This document shows positions 23,658 through 31,856 of a stretch of DNA of 64,000 bases, piece after piece (the first letter of the stretch is position 1; each line of letters starts with the position of its first letter). The stretch covers positions 124,001 to 188,000 of the forward strand of contig NZ_JACKXE010000002.1 of NCBI RefSeq assembly GCF_014212315.1. The letters run 5' to 3'. The position numbers were made by a program, and so were the translations under genes. Source of the DNA: Nocardioides luti. GTDB lineage: Bacteria > Actinomycetota > Actinomycetes > Propionibacteriales > Nocardioidaceae. Below the pieces are notes generated by a model, which worked only from the letters and a program-made list of their open reading frames with translations, did not search any database and had not been told where the DNA came from.

Positions 23658-24400
23658 CCACCGCCACCACCCAGAAGGCCCGCGACTTCCGGGGCACCCA
23701 CACCGCGGGCCGCACGCCCGAGGAGCTGCGCGAGCTGGTCTCGCACGTGGGCGCCGAGCTCGAGCTGGCCCCGGCCGAGAACATCATCGAGTGGGCGGTC
23801 GCCAGCTTCGGCGAGCGCTTCTGCATCACCTCGTCGATGGGCGACGCTGTCCTGGCGCACCTCGCCGCGAAGGTCGCCCCCGGCGTGGACGTGGTCTTCC
23901 TCGACACGGGCTACCACTTCGCCGAGACGATGGGCACCCGCGACGCCGTGGAGGCCACGCTCGACGTCAACCTGATCACGATCACGCCGGTGCAGAGCGT
24001 GGCCGAGCAGGACGCGGCGTACGGCAAGGACCTCTACAAGACCGACCCCGACCTGTGCTGCAAGCTGCGCAAGGTCGCGCCGCTGGCCGACTCGCTCGAG
24101 CAGTACGACGCCTGGGCGACCGGCCTGCGGCGGGCCGAGACGCACAACCGGGTGATCGCGCCGGTCGTCGGCTGGGACGCCAAGAAGGGCAAGGTCAAGG
24201 TCTCGCCCCTGGCGCGCTGGTCCGACGAGCAGATCGAGCAGTACATCCACGACAACGGCGTCCTGGTGAACCCGCTCGTGTACGACGGCTACCCGTCCAT
24301 CGGGTGCTGGCCGTGCACGCGCCGCGTCGCTCCCGGCGAGGACCCGCGCAGCGGGCGCTGGGCCGGCACGAACAAGACCGAGTGCGGCATCCACTCATGA
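23654..24400 (+). CDS. cysH: Adenylyl-sulfate (APS) reductase, CysH family
   Basis: A 248-residue enzyme that reduces adenylyl sulfate to sulfite with thioredoxin. The [4Fe-4S] ligands Cys135-Cys136 (DLCCKLRK) and Cys218/Cys221 (GCWPCTRR) mark the APS-type rather than the clusterless PAPS-type, so no APS kinase is needed. The catalytic C-terminal Cys244 lies in ECGIH. The nucleotide-binding SSMGDAVLAHL segment is present. ATG 23654 overlaps the zinc-ribbon stop. ATP sulfurylase (cysDN or sat) is not in this window. Confidence 0.93.
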   Translation: MTTATTQKARDFRGTHTAGRTPEELRELVSHVGAELELAPAENIIEWAVASFGERFCITSSMGDAVLAHLAAKVAPGVDVVFLDTGYHFAETMGTRDAVEATLDVNLITITPVQSVAEQDAAYGKDLYKTDPDLCCKLRKVAPLADSLEQYDAWATGLRRAETHNRVIAPVVGWDAKKGKVKVSPLARWSDEQIEQYIHDNGVLVNPLVYDGYPSIGCWPCTRRVAPGEDPRSGRWAGTNKTECGIHS

Positions 24401-24462
24401 CGACCGCACCCCTGGACACCGCTCCCACCCTCTCCACCCACCACACGAGGAGGCCGCTCTGA
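24397..24462 (+). CDS. Possible 21-codon translated spacer between cysH and the chelatase gene
   Basis: An ATG overlapping the cysH stop (ATGA) opens a 21-codon frame, rich in Thr and Pro, that ends at a TGA overlapping the next ATG (TGATG). It might keep ribosomes moving through the gap. The chelatase has its own strong GAGGAGG site inside it, so this may be chance. Confidence 0.25.
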   Translation: MTTAPLDTAPTLSTHHTRRPL

Positions 24463-25205
24463 TGGCTGCTCCCGCCCTGGTCGCCCTGGCTCACGGAAGC
24501 CGTGACCCCCGGTCCGCCGCAACGATCACCGCCCTCGTCGACGAGGTCCGCGCCCTGCGCCCCGACCTCCGCGTCGAGCAGGCGTTCCTCGAGCTGTCGC
24601 GCCCGTCGTTCCAGACGGTCGTCGACCGGCTCGTCAAGGCCGGCCACGACGAGATCGTCGTCGTGCCGCTGCTCCTCACCGAGGCCTACCACGCGAAGGT
24701 CGACGTGCCGTCCGCGATCGCGGCCGCCGCCGAGCGCCACCCGGGCCTGCAGATCCGCGCCACCTCGATCCTCGGCCTCGAGGCCGCGTTCCTCGAGGTG
24801 CTCGACGTGCGGATGCGCGAGGCCCTCAAGGAGCTCCGCGTCCGCGAGCTCGACGCCCTGGTGCTCGCCGCCGCCGGCTCCAGCGACCCGCTCGCCAACC
24901 AGGCCGTGGCGCGGCTGGCCCGGGTCTGGGGCCAGCGCCACAAGCTGCCGGTGACGGCCGCCTTCGCCTCCGCCGCTCCTCCGGCGACCGGCGAGGCGGT
25001 GCGCCAGTTCCGCGCCGAGGGCCGCCGTCACATCGCGGTCGCGTCGCTGTTCCTCGCGCCCGGCTTCCTGCCGGACCGCGCGGCCGAGCTGGCCCGGGAG
25101 GCCGGCGCCATCGCGGTGTCCGCCCCGCTGGGCGCCCACCCGGAGCTGGCCCGCACGATCCTCGCGCGGTACGCCGTCGGCGCCGTCGAGCTGGTCCCGG
25201 TCTAG
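24462..25205 (+). CDS. Sirohydrochlorin chelatase (CbiX/SirB-like)
   Basis: A 247-residue chelatase with two homologous halves. The N-terminal LVALAHGSRDPRS carries the metal-binding His11, and VVVPLLLTEAYHAKVD a second. The C-terminal half has VLAAAGSSDP in place of the His-containing motif and LFLAPGFLPD. The enzyme inserts Fe2+ (or Co2+) into sirohydrochlorin. In this operon its job is most likely making siroheme for the sulfite reductase, as with the mycobacterial che1 gene beside nirA and cysH. ATG 24462 follows GAGGAGG. The stop is 3 bases from the convergent DUF3037 gene. Confidence 0.88.
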   Translation: MAAPALVALAHGSRDPRSAATITALVDEVRALRPDLRVEQAFLELSRPSFQTVVDRLVKAGHDEIVVVPLLLTEAYHAKVDVPSAIAAAAERHPGLQIRATSILGLEAAFLEVLDVRMREALKELRVRELDALVLAAAGSSDPLANQAVARLARVWGQRHKLPVTAAFASAAPPATGEAVRQFRAEGRRHIAVASLFLAPGFLPDRAAELAREAGAIAVSAPLGAHPELARTILARYAVGAVELVPV

Positions 25206-25208
25206 GAC

Positions 25209-25592
25209 TCAGCCGACCAGCGTGTGCAGCAGGCGCTCCAGCTGACGGGCCGGGTCCTCGGTGACACCACCGTGGACCGGCCCGGGCTGGAGCACCGTGC
25301 TCTTGGGCGCGCGCAGGAAGCCGAAGCGCTGCCCGATCGGGGTGCCCGCGGCCACGCCGCCGCGCTCGTCGCCGGCGCAGACCCCCTCCACGAAGGCCAG
25401 GGCGTCGCAGACCCGGTCGAGGTCGAGCGCCGGGAAGAGCGCCGCCAGCCGCTCGCGGTCGACCTGCCACGCGACGTCGAGGTAGTCAGCCGCCTGGCAG
25501 TGCAGGACCACGCCGACGTTGACGAACTCCTCGCGGTCGACGCGGGGCACGCAGCGCAAGACGACGTACTGGTACGACAGGCGGGCGCTCAC
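25209..25592 (-). CDS. DUF3037 family protein
   Basis: A 127-residue protein of the DUF3037 family, recognised by YQYVVLRCVPRVDREEFVNVGVVL at the start. Function unknown. The GTG at 25592 overlaps the stop of the HipA-like kinase gene (GTGA), so the pair is translationally coupled. DUF3037 and HipA-like kinase genes are commonly neighbours in actinobacteria, suggesting a joint function, perhaps as substrate, partner or antidote. The gene ends the operon against the convergent chelatase gene. Confidence 0.85.
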   Translation of the reverse strand: MSARLSYQYVVLRCVPRVDREEFVNVGVVLHCQAADYLDVAWQVDRERLAALFPALDLDRVCDALAFVEGVCAGDERGGVAAGTPIGQRFGFLRAPKSTVLQPGPVHGGVTEDPARQLERLLHTLVG

Positions 25593-26368
25593 GCGGGCAC
25601 CCCGTCAGGCAGCCAGGCACGACTGCCCAGCCGTGCCACGAGGAAGGCGACGTACGCCGCCCGCACGGCGTCCGGGGTCTCCGCGCCCGGCACCGGCTCG
25701 AGCCACTCGTCCGGCACCTCGGCGAGCACCTCCGCGAAGACCGAGGCGTCGAGCTCGTCGCGCACCCGGGCGTCCACGGCCGCGAGGTCGCCGACGTGCT
25801 GGAGCAGCACGTGGTCGGCGGCGTTCCAGGGCTGCGCGGCGAACCGGTCCGCTGCCCCGTCCTTGAGCAGCGCGCCGCCGGGCCAGCCGTGGTGGAAGTA
25901 CAGCGCCGCGCCGTGGTCGATCACCCACAGGTCGCGGTGCCAGACCAGGAGGTTGGGGTTGCGCCACGACCGGTCCACGTTGGCCACGAAGGCGTCCAGC
26001 CAGAGCACCCGGGCCGCCAGGTCGGAGCCGACGGGGACGTCCCCGTCGAAGCCGAACGCACCCGGCAGGAAGTCCACGCCCAGGTTGAGACCGGGGCTGG
26101 CGTTGAGGAGGTCCTGGACCTCCTCGTCGGCCTCGTAGCGCGCGATCTCCGGGTCCAGCTCCAGCGCCACCAGCCGCGGGGTGCGCAGCCCGAGCCGGCG
26201 CGCGAGCTCACCCACGACGACCTCGGCCACGAGGACGCGCAGGCCCTGGCCGGCGCCGCGAAACTTGCAGACGTAGGTCCCGAGGTCGTCGGCCTCGACG
26301 ATCCCGGGCAGGCTGCCGCCCTCGCGCAGCGGCGTGACGTAGCGCGTGACGGAGACGGTGGGGATCAC
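25589..26368 (-). CDS. HipA-like kinase family protein
   Basis: A 259-residue protein with a HipA/PI3K-like kinase fold. YVCKFRGAGQG (about 31-41) gives the ATP-binding Lys; the catalytic loop is NVDRSWRNPNLL and the metal-binding motif IDHGAAL. HipA itself phosphorylates glutamyl-tRNA synthetase and is paired with HipB, but no HTH antitoxin is present here; instead DUF3037 overlaps its stop. GTG at 26368. The gene lies 7 bases downstream of the PPK2 gene. Family likely; substrate unknown. Confidence 0.78.
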   Translation of the reverse strand: MIPTVSVTRYVTPLREGGSLPGIVEADDLGTYVCKFRGAGQGLRVLVAEVVVGELARRLGLRTPRLVALELDPEIARYEADEEVQDLLNASPGLNLGVDFLPGAFGFDGDVPVGSDLAARVLWLDAFVANVDRSWRNPNLLVWHRDLWVIDHGAALYFHHGWPGGALLKDGAADRFAAQPWNAADHVLLQHVGDLAAVDARVRDELDASVFAEVLAEVPDEWLEPVPGAETPDAVRAAYVAFLVARLGSRAWLPDGVPA

Positions 26369-26375
26369 GACCGCA

Positions 26376-27218
26376 TCACGAGAGCGGTGCCTCGTCGGTC
26401 AGCCGCTGGCGCTCCACCTCGATGTCGAAGTCGGCCTCCGGCCACTGGGGGTCGAGCCGCTTCAGGGTGTCGTGCAGGAGCTGGCCGATGATCAGGTTGC
26501 GGTACCACTTCTTGTCGCTCGGGATCACGAACCACGGGGCGTGCTCGGTGTTGGTGCGCTCCAGCGCGATCTCGTAGGCCTCGCGGTAGCGCGGCCACTG
26601 GGAGCGCTCGTCGACGTCGGACGGGTTGTACTTCCAGTACTTCGTCTCGTCGCCGAGCCGCGCGAGCAGCCGGGCCTTCTGCTCGTCGGCCGAGATGTGC
26701 AGCATGCACTTGAGGATCGTGGTGCCGCTGTCGACCAGCTCGCGCTCGAAGTCGTTGATCTGGGTGTAGCGCTCCTCGATCTCCTCGGGCGACGCCAGCT
26801 CGCGGACCCGGCCGATCAGCACGTCCTCGTAGTGCGAGCGGTCGAAGACGCCGATGCACCCGGCCGCGGGCAGCGCCCGGCGGATCCGCCAGAGGAAGTC
26901 GTGCTCGCGCTCCTCGTCCGTGGGTGCCTTGAACGACGTGATCCGCAGGCCCTGCGGGTCGACCAGGCCGACGGTGTGCCGCAGCACGCCGCCCTTGCCG
27001 GAGGTGTCCATGCCCTGGAGCACCAGCAGCACCCGGCGCTCGGAGCCGCTGCGGCCCATCGCGAACAGTCGCTCCTGCAGGTCCGAGAGGTCGTCGCCCA
27101 GCGCGAAGAGGGCGGCCTTGCCCTTCTTCTTGCCGCCGTCGAACCCGGGGGCCTCGTCGGTCTCGATCGCGGTCAGGTCGACGGGGCCGGCCGGCAGGCG
27201 GTGCAGCGGGGAGGTCAT
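26376..27218 (-). CDS. ppk2: Polyphosphate kinase 2 family protein
   Basis: A 280-residue class I PPK2. The P-loop is GMDTSGKGG (69-77), the Walker B region FDRSHYEDVL, and the lid carries the Arg residues of the RDS-like SQWPRYREAYE segment. PPK2 enzymes transfer phosphate between polyphosphate and nucleoside mono- or diphosphates, usually making NDP or NTP from polyphosphate. ATG at 27218. It is followed at short distance by the kinase/DUF3037 pair and preceded by the phosphoribosyltransferase gene, all on the minus strand. Nucleotide preference cannot be read from sequence. Confidence 0.9.
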   Translation of the reverse strand: MTSPLHRLPAGPVDLTAIETDEAPGFDGGKKKGKAALFALGDDLSDLQERLFAMGRSGSERRVLLVLQGMDTSGKGGVLRHTVGLVDPQGLRITSFKAPTDEEREHDFLWRIRRALPAAGCIGVFDRSHYEDVLIGRVRELASPEEIEERYTQINDFERELVDSGTTILKCMLHISADEQKARLLARLGDETKYWKYNPSDVDERSQWPRYREAYEIALERTNTEHAPWFVIPSDKKWYRNLIIGQLLHDTLKRLDPQWPEADFDIEVERQRLTDEAPLS

Positions 27219-27230
27219 GGCCCCATCATG

Positions 27231-27704
27231 TCAGCCGCGCAGCGGAGCCTCGCTCGACCACGGGAAGTCGATCCACGCCTCGGTGCGCCGCCAGACGTAC
27301 GCCGGGCGCACGACGGACTGCGGCTTCTCGTAGACCACGGCCACCCGCGCCTCCGCGACGTGGTCGGCGCAGAAGTCCTGGACGATCTCCAGCGTCCGCC
27401 CCGTGTCGGCGACGTCGTCGGCGATCAGCACCTTCAGTCCGGACAGGTCCACGACGTCCGGGGTCGGCGGCAGCACGATCGGCATCTCCAGGCGCTGGTC
27501 GACGCCGGTGTAGAACTCGACGTTGATCACCGACAGGTTCTTCACTGACAGGGCGTAGCCCAGCCCCATGCCGAGCGCCAGACCACCGCGCGCGATCGAC
27601 AGGACCAGGTCCGGCTCGTAGCCGTCGTCGACGACCTGCTGCGCGATCTCGCGCACGGAGGTCCCGAACATCGGCCAGGTCAGGATCTCGCGCTCGTCGC
27701 TCAC
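27231..27704 (-). CDS. Phosphoribosyltransferase family protein
   Basis: A 157-residue type I phosphoribosyltransferase. The PRPP-binding loop is VLIADDVADTGRTLE (92-106), and LSIARGGLALG provides the pyrophosphate loop. Closest in style to xanthine/hypoxanthine-guanine transferases of the short actinobacterial and archaeal type. It would salvage a purine base, but the base cannot be predicted. GTG at 27704. It is 34 bases downstream of recX in the same direction and 12 bases before ppk2. Confidence 0.82.
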   Translation of the reverse strand: MSDEREILTWPMFGTSVREIAQQVVDDGYEPDLVLSIARGGLALGMGLGYALSVKNLSVINVEFYTGVDQRLEMPIVLPPTPDVVDLSGLKVLIADDVADTGRTLEIVQDFCADHVAEARVAVVYEKPQSVVRPAYVWRRTEAWIDFPWSSEAPLRG

Positions 27705-27738
27705 CCGAGGATCATGCCGTGCCCGTGTTGCCGGGGGG

Positions 27739-28356
27739 TTACCGCGAGGTGGGCGGGTCGACCTCGTCGCGGCCGGCGGCCGCGAGCTCCTCGCGGACCA
27801 CGGTGAACGCGACCCCGGAGCCGTAGCCCTTGCGGGCCAGCAGCCCCACCAGCCGGCGGGTGGCGGTCGCGTCGTCCACGCGGCTCAGGGTGCGCAGCTT
27901 CTTCTGCACCAGGCGCCGGGCCGCGGTCTCCTCGTCGGCCGGGTCGATGTCGTCGAGGGCCTCCTTGGCGATCTCGTCGTCGATGCCCTTGCGGCGCAGC
28001 TCCTGGGCCAGGGCCCGGCGGGCGAGCCCCTTGCCGGGCTGGCGGGAGGCGATCCACGCGCGCGCGAACGCGTCGTCGTCGATCAGCCCGACCTCCTCGA
28101 ACCGGTCGAGCAGCCGGGTGGCGATCTCGTCGGGCACGAGCTTCTTGGCGAGCTTGTCGCTCAGCTCCTTGCGGCTGCGCGCCTGGCCGGTGAGCTGGTC
28201 GAGCAGGATCTTGCGCGCGACCGCCTCGGGGTCGGCCTCCGGCCCCTGGTGCACGGGGTCGGGCACGGCCTCGGCCGGCAGCGGCGTGGACCCACGGGTC
28301 CACGCCGCGACGCCGGCCGCGACGTCACCGCGCCAGGGATCAGAAGTCACCGACAC
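27739..28356 (-). CDS. recX: Recombination regulator RecX
   Basis: A 205-residue RecX, which binds RecA filaments and limits their extension. Three-helix repeats are visible: ARSRKELSDKLAKK, FEEVGLIDDDAFARAW and GLARRALAQELRRKGI. The first 45 residues are an acidic, Pro-rich extension not typical of E. coli RecX. GTG at 28356 lies inside the recA 3' end (17-base overlap), giving coupling to recA. GTG at 28350 is an alternative. Confidence 0.92.
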   Translation of the reverse strand: MSVTSDPWRGDVAAGVAAWTRGSTPLPAEAVPDPVHQGPEADPEAVARKILLDQLTGQARSRKELSDKLAKKLVPDEIATRLLDRFEEVGLIDDDAFARAWIASRQPGKGLARRALAQELRRKGIDDEIAKEALDDIDPADEETAARRLVQKKLRTLSRVDDATATRRLVGLLARKGYGSGVAFTVVREELAAAGRDEVDPPTSR

Positions 28357-29389
28357 CGACGGGGTCGGCCAGCGGCTCCGCCGGCATGTCCACCGTGGGG
28401 CCGACGCCGAGCTTCTCGAGGATCTTCTTCTCGAGCTCGTTGGCGAGGTCCGGGTTGTCCTTGAGGAAGGTGCGGGCGTTCTCCTTGCCCTGGCCGAGCT
28501 GGTCGCCCTCGTAGGTGTACCAAGCGCCGGCCTTGCGGACCAGGCCTGCCTCGACGCCCACGTCGATCAGGCCGCCCTCGCGGCTGATGCCCTTGCCGTA
28601 CATGATGTCGAACTCCGCCTGCTTGAACGGCGGGGCGACCTTGTTCTTGACGACCTTGATGCGGGTCCGGTTGCCGACCATGTCCTGGCCGTCCTTGAGC
28701 GTCTCGATGCGACGGACGTCGAGGCGGACCGAGGCGTAGAACTTCAGCGCCTTGCCACCGGTGGTGGTCTCGGGCGAGCCGAACATGACGCCGATCTTCT
28801 CGCGCAGCTGGTTGATGAAGATCATCGTCGTGCCGGAGTTGTTGAGGGCACCGGTCATCTTGCGCAGCGCCTGGCTCATCAGGCGGGCCTGGAGACCGAC
28901 GTGGCTGTCGCCCATCTCGCCCTCGATCTCGGCGCGGGGCACGAGCGCCGCCACGGAGTCGACGACGATCAGGTCGAGGGCACCGGAGCGGACCAGCATG
29001 TCCGCGATCTCCAGCGCCTGCTCACCCGAGTCGGGCTGCGAGACCAGCAGCGCGTCGGTGTCGACACCGAGCGCTTTGGCGTAGTCGGGGTCGAGCGCGT
29101 GCTCGGCGTCGATGAAGGCGACGATGCCGCCGGCGCGCTGGGCGTTGGCCACCGCGTGCAGGGCGACCGTCGTCTTGCCGGAGGACTCCGGGCCGTAGAT
29201 CTCGACGACGCGACCGCGCGGCAGGCCGCCGATCCCGAGCGCCACGTCCAGGGCGATCGCACCGGTCGGGATGATCCCGAGCGCGGCCCGGGTCTCCTCG
29301 CCGAGGCGCATGATCGAGCCCTTGCCGAACTGCTTCTCGATGCCGGCGAGCGCGGCGTCGAGCGCCTTCTCGCGGTTTGCACCAGCCAT
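28340..29389 (-). CDS. recA: Recombinase RecA
   Basis: A 349-residue RecA, standard length, with no intein. Walker A GPESSGKT (66-73), Walker B LIVVDSVAAL, DNA-binding loops L1 (EIEGEMGDSHVG) and L2 (NQLREKIGVMFG to TTTGGKAL) are all present. It catalyses strand exchange and stimulates LexA self-cleavage. ATG at 29389 is preceded by GAGGAA. A LexA operator lies 137 bases upstream, with a -10-like TAGATT (29517-29522, minus strand) just inside it. DUF3046, which often sits beside recA in actinobacteria, is instead at 39611-39805. Confidence 0.98.
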   Translation of the reverse strand: MAGANREKALDAALAGIEKQFGKGSIMRLGEETRAALGIIPTGAIALDVALGIGGLPRGRVVEIYGPESSGKTTVALHAVANAQRAGGIVAFIDAEHALDPDYAKALGVDTDALLVSQPDSGEQALEIADMLVRSGALDLIVVDSVAALVPRAEIEGEMGDSHVGLQARLMSQALRKMTGALNNSGTTMIFINQLREKIGVMFGSPETTTGGKALKFYASVRLDVRRIETLKDGQDMVGNRTRIKVVKNKVAPPFKQAEFDIMYGKGISREGGLIDVGVEAGLVRKAGAWYTYEGDQLGQGKENARTFLKDNPDLANELEKKILEKLGVGPTVDMPAEPLADPVGVGDF

Positions 29390-29516
29390 GGGTGTTCCTC
29401 TTCTGTGTCGTCGGGTGTGAGGTACGTCGGCGACACTAGGAGGAGCCACCGACAGTGCCTGATCAGCGCCGTCGACCCTGTGGAAGACCTCGTCCCGGTG
29501 TCGTACCTGTGGACAC

Positions 29517-29539
29517 AATCTAGCCCGAACACGTGTTCG
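29517..29539 (-). promoter_or_regulatory. recA promoter with LexA operator
   Basis: CGAACACGTGTTCG (29526-29539) is a perfect actinobacterial SOS box. On the minus strand, TAGATT (complement of 29517-29522) follows it as a -10 element, so bound LexA would cover the -35/-10 spacer. Confidence 0.88.
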
Positions 29540-29549
29540 ACTCACGCAA

Positions 29550-29573
29550 GAGACCCCCGCGTGTCGCGGTCTC
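29550..29573 (-). terminator. Weak hairpin after the histidine kinase gene
   Basis: GAGACC (29550-29555) pairs with GGTCTC (29568-29573) around an inner GCG/CGC. It lies between the kinase stop (29604) and the recA SOS box and could end the eight-gene operon. Confidence 0.4.
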
Positions 29574-29603
29574 CCGAGCGGCCTGCGGCGCCCTCGGGCA
29601 GGC

Positions 29604-30749
29604 TCAGGCGGACTCGACCGGGAGGTGCACGAGGAACCGGCAGCCGGGGTGCTCGGCGTCGGGCACGTTCTCCACGCCGACCCGCCCGCGGTGCGCCTCC
29701 ACGATCCCCTTCACGATCGCGAGCCCGAGCCCCGCGCCGCGCGGCGGCGCGGTCTCGTCCGGCTCCGGCGTCCGCGCCGCGCTCCCCTGCCAGGCCAGGT
29801 CGAAGACCCGGGTCATGTCGTCGGTGGACAGCCCGCCGCAGGCGTCGGTCACGCTGATCTCCACGCCCTCGGAGACGGTGCGACCGCGGATCTCGACCGC
29901 GCCGTCGGCCGGCGTGTGGCGGATCGCGTTCATGATCAGGTTCGACACGACCCGGCTCAGCCCGGCCGGGTCGACGACGACCTCGAGGCCGTCGTCGACG
30001 CTGCCGCCGAGGCGCACCCGGCGGGCCCGGGCCACCGGGTCCGCGGCCGCGATCGCGTCGCTGACGACGTCGACCAGCATCACCGGCTCCGGGCTCAGCC
30101 GGAAGACGCCGGCGTGGATCCGGGACAGCTCGAAGAGGTCGTCGACCATCCGCACCATCCGGTCCACCTCGGCGCGGATCTGGCGGTGGTAGCGCGCCGG
30201 GTCCGGCGCGAGGCCGTCCTCGAGCGCCTCGGTCATCGCCCGCATGCCGGCCAGCGGCGTGCGCAGGTCGTGCGACACCCACGACACCAGCTCGCGGCGC
30301 GACTCCTCGAGCAGGCCCTCGCGGCTGCGCGACTCCTCGAGCCGCTGGTTGGTGCGCGCCAGCTCGTCGGAGAGTGCCTGGAACTCGCTGGGGCCGCGCC
30401 GCTCGGCGACGAACGCGCCGCTCGTGCCGACGAGCCGGGCCTCCTCGCGCAGGGAGCGGGACCAGTGCACGATCGCGGCGCCCAGCAGCAGCGCCACCAC
30501 CACCGAGACGACGCCGGCGACCAGCGCGACCAGGCTGACCACGCCCCAGTCGTGGTCGGAGATGAACATCAGCTGGGCCGAGCCGACGACACCGGCCAGC
30601 ACGGAGGACACCGCGACCACGGCGACCAGGCCGAGCTGCCAGCGGATCGAGCGGTGCCGCAGCAGCCAGGCGACGAACAGCCCGAGCGCGCCGACCGCGA
30701 CCGCGCAGGCGGCGGCGACCAGGACGACCTGTCCCTGGGCCTCGGTCAT
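29604..30749 (-). CDS. Sensor histidine kinase
   Basis: A 381-residue kinase with three N-terminal membrane segments (about 7-30, 38-61, 68-95) and almost no extracytoplasmic loop. A coiled-coil linker (120-155) is followed by HisKA with His160 in SWVSHDLRTPLAGM, and a HATPase domain with NLIMNAIRHTP and GAGLGLAIV. ATG at 30749 overlaps the response regulator stop (ATGA). It is the last gene of an operon running down from 35035, which suggests it responds to cell-envelope conditions. The gene set recalls the Streptomyces CutRS neighbourhood, from memory and with low confidence. Confidence 0.87.
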   Translation of the reverse strand: MTEAQGQVVLVAAACAVAVGALGLFVAWLLRHRSIRWQLGLVAVVAVSSVLAGVVGSAQLMFISDHDWGVVSLVALVAGVVSVVVALLLGAAIVHWSRSLREEARLVGTSGAFVAERRGPSEFQALSDELARTNQRLEESRSREGLLEESRRELVSWVSHDLRTPLAGMRAMTEALEDGLAPDPARYHRQIRAEVDRMVRMVDDLFELSRIHAGVFRLSPEPVMLVDVVSDAIAAADPVARARRVRLGGSVDDGLEVVVDPAGLSRVVSNLIMNAIRHTPADGAVEIRGRTVSEGVEISVTDACGGLSTDDMTRVFDLAWQGSAARTPEPDETAPPRGAGLGLAIVKGIVEAHRGRVGVENVPDAEHPGCRFLVHLPVESA

Positions 30750-31429
30750 GCGCGGGCCTCCCAGCGGTAGCCGACCCCCCACACCGTGAGCAGGCGCTCC
30801 GGTCGGGTGGGGTCGCGCTCGATCTTCTCGCGCAACCGTCGCACGTGCACGGTCACGGTCGAGCGGTCGCCGATCGACCAGCCCCAGACCTGCTGCAGCA
30901 GGTCGTCGCGGGAGTACGCCGTCCCCGGGTGCGCGAGCAGGAAGCGCAGCAGGTCGAACTCGCGCGTGGTCAGCGCGAGCGTCTCGCCGCCGCGGGTCGC
31001 CACGTGGCTGGTGCTGTCGACGGTCAGGTCGCCGTCGGTGAGCAGCGCGGGCACCGCCGGGGCGACGTCGCCGGAGCGCCGGAGCACGGAGTCGACCCGC
31101 AGGGCCAGCTCACGCGGGCTGAACGGCTTGGTGACGTAGTCGTCGGCGCCGTGCTGGAGACCCACCACGCGGTCCACCTCGCCCCCGAGCGCGGTCAGCA
31201 TGATGATCGGGACCGAGCCCTGCTCCCGCAGCCGGCGGCAGACCTCGAGCCCGTCGATCCCCGGCAGCATCAGGTCGAGCACGACCAGGTCGGCCGGGCG
31301 CTCGCGCATCAGGCGCAGCGCGGACTCGCCGTCACCCGCCTCGTCGACCTCGTGGTCGTGGGCCCGCAGGTAGGACACGACGACCTCGCGGACCGTGTGG
31401 TCGTCATCGACCACCAGGACGCGTGCCAC
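30746..31429 (-). CDS. OmpR-family response regulator
   Basis: A 227-residue regulator. The receiver has DDD at 8-10, phospho-acceptor Asp52 (VVLDLMLPGIDGLEV) and the Lys in YVTKPFSPREL. The winged-helix domain (about 130-225) has TREFDLLRFLL, VWGWSIGDRSTVTVHV and VWGVGYRW. GTG at 31429 was chosen for the AGGAGG 5 bases upstream; it lies inside the 3' end of the preceding membrane protein gene. Partner kinase follows with an ATGA overlap. Target genes not evident. Confidence 0.9.
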   Translation of the reverse strand: MARVLVVDDDHTVREVVVSYLRAHDHEVDEAGDGESALRLMRERPADLVVLDLMLPGIDGLEVCRRLREQGSVPIIMLTALGGEVDRVVGLQHGADDYVTKPFSPRELALRVDSVLRRSGDVAPAVPALLTDGDLTVDSTSHVATRGGETLALTTREFDLLRFLLAHPGTAYSRDDLLQQVWGWSIGDRSTVTVHVRRLREKIERDPTRPERLLTVWGVGYRWEARA

Positions 31430-31856
31430 CGGAGCCTCCTGACGGGGTCGTGCGGCGGTGCCGCGAGCGTCGGACGAGCGTGGCCACGACGGCGAGGAGC
31501 AGCACCAAGGCGACGAGCACCAGCCAGCCGGTGCCGTAGGAGCGGTCGAGCAGCGTGGGGTTGTCGGGGCGGGCGCCGAACCGTCCCAGGACGGGTACGG
31601 CGAGGAGCGAGACCGCACCGAGGACGACCAGCACCACGGCGGCGGGCGCGTGGGCGTGCCGCGGGAGCACCCGGCCGGCGAGCAGCACGAGCACCAGCAC
31701 GACCGGCGCCAGCACGAAGTCGTGCACGACCACGCCGCCGGCCAGCCACACCGCGGCGCTCGTGAGCTGGGTCAGGTCCTGACGGCTGAGCAGCAGCCAC
31801 GCGCCGTATGCCCCGGCCAGGACGCCGAGGGCGCCGACGGCGAGCCGCCCCGTCAT
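31404..31856 (-). CDS. Small four-TM membrane protein
   Basis: A 150-residue protein with four hydrophobic segments (about 5-24, 33-60, 69-87, 105-127) and a basic, Gly/Arg-rich cytoplasmic tail. I recognise no family. It sits between the molybdopterin oxidoreductase (stop overlaps its ATG at 31856 by 4 bases) and the response regulator (whose start overlaps its end by 26 bases), so it is firmly embedded in the operon. A role with the membrane oxidoreductase is possible, by position only. Confidence 0.7.
   Translation of the reverse strand: MTGRLAVGALGVLAGAYGAWLLLSRQDLTQLTSAAVWLAGGVVVHDFVLAPVVLVLVLLAGRVLPRHAHAPAAVVLVVLGAVSLLAVPVLGRFGARPDNPTLLDRSYGTGWLVLVALVLLLAVVATLVRRSRHRRTTPSGGSGGTRPGGR

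Noticed and set aside
28340..29389. Intein in RecA
   Set aside because: The protein is the ordinary 349 residues with uninterrupted motifs.
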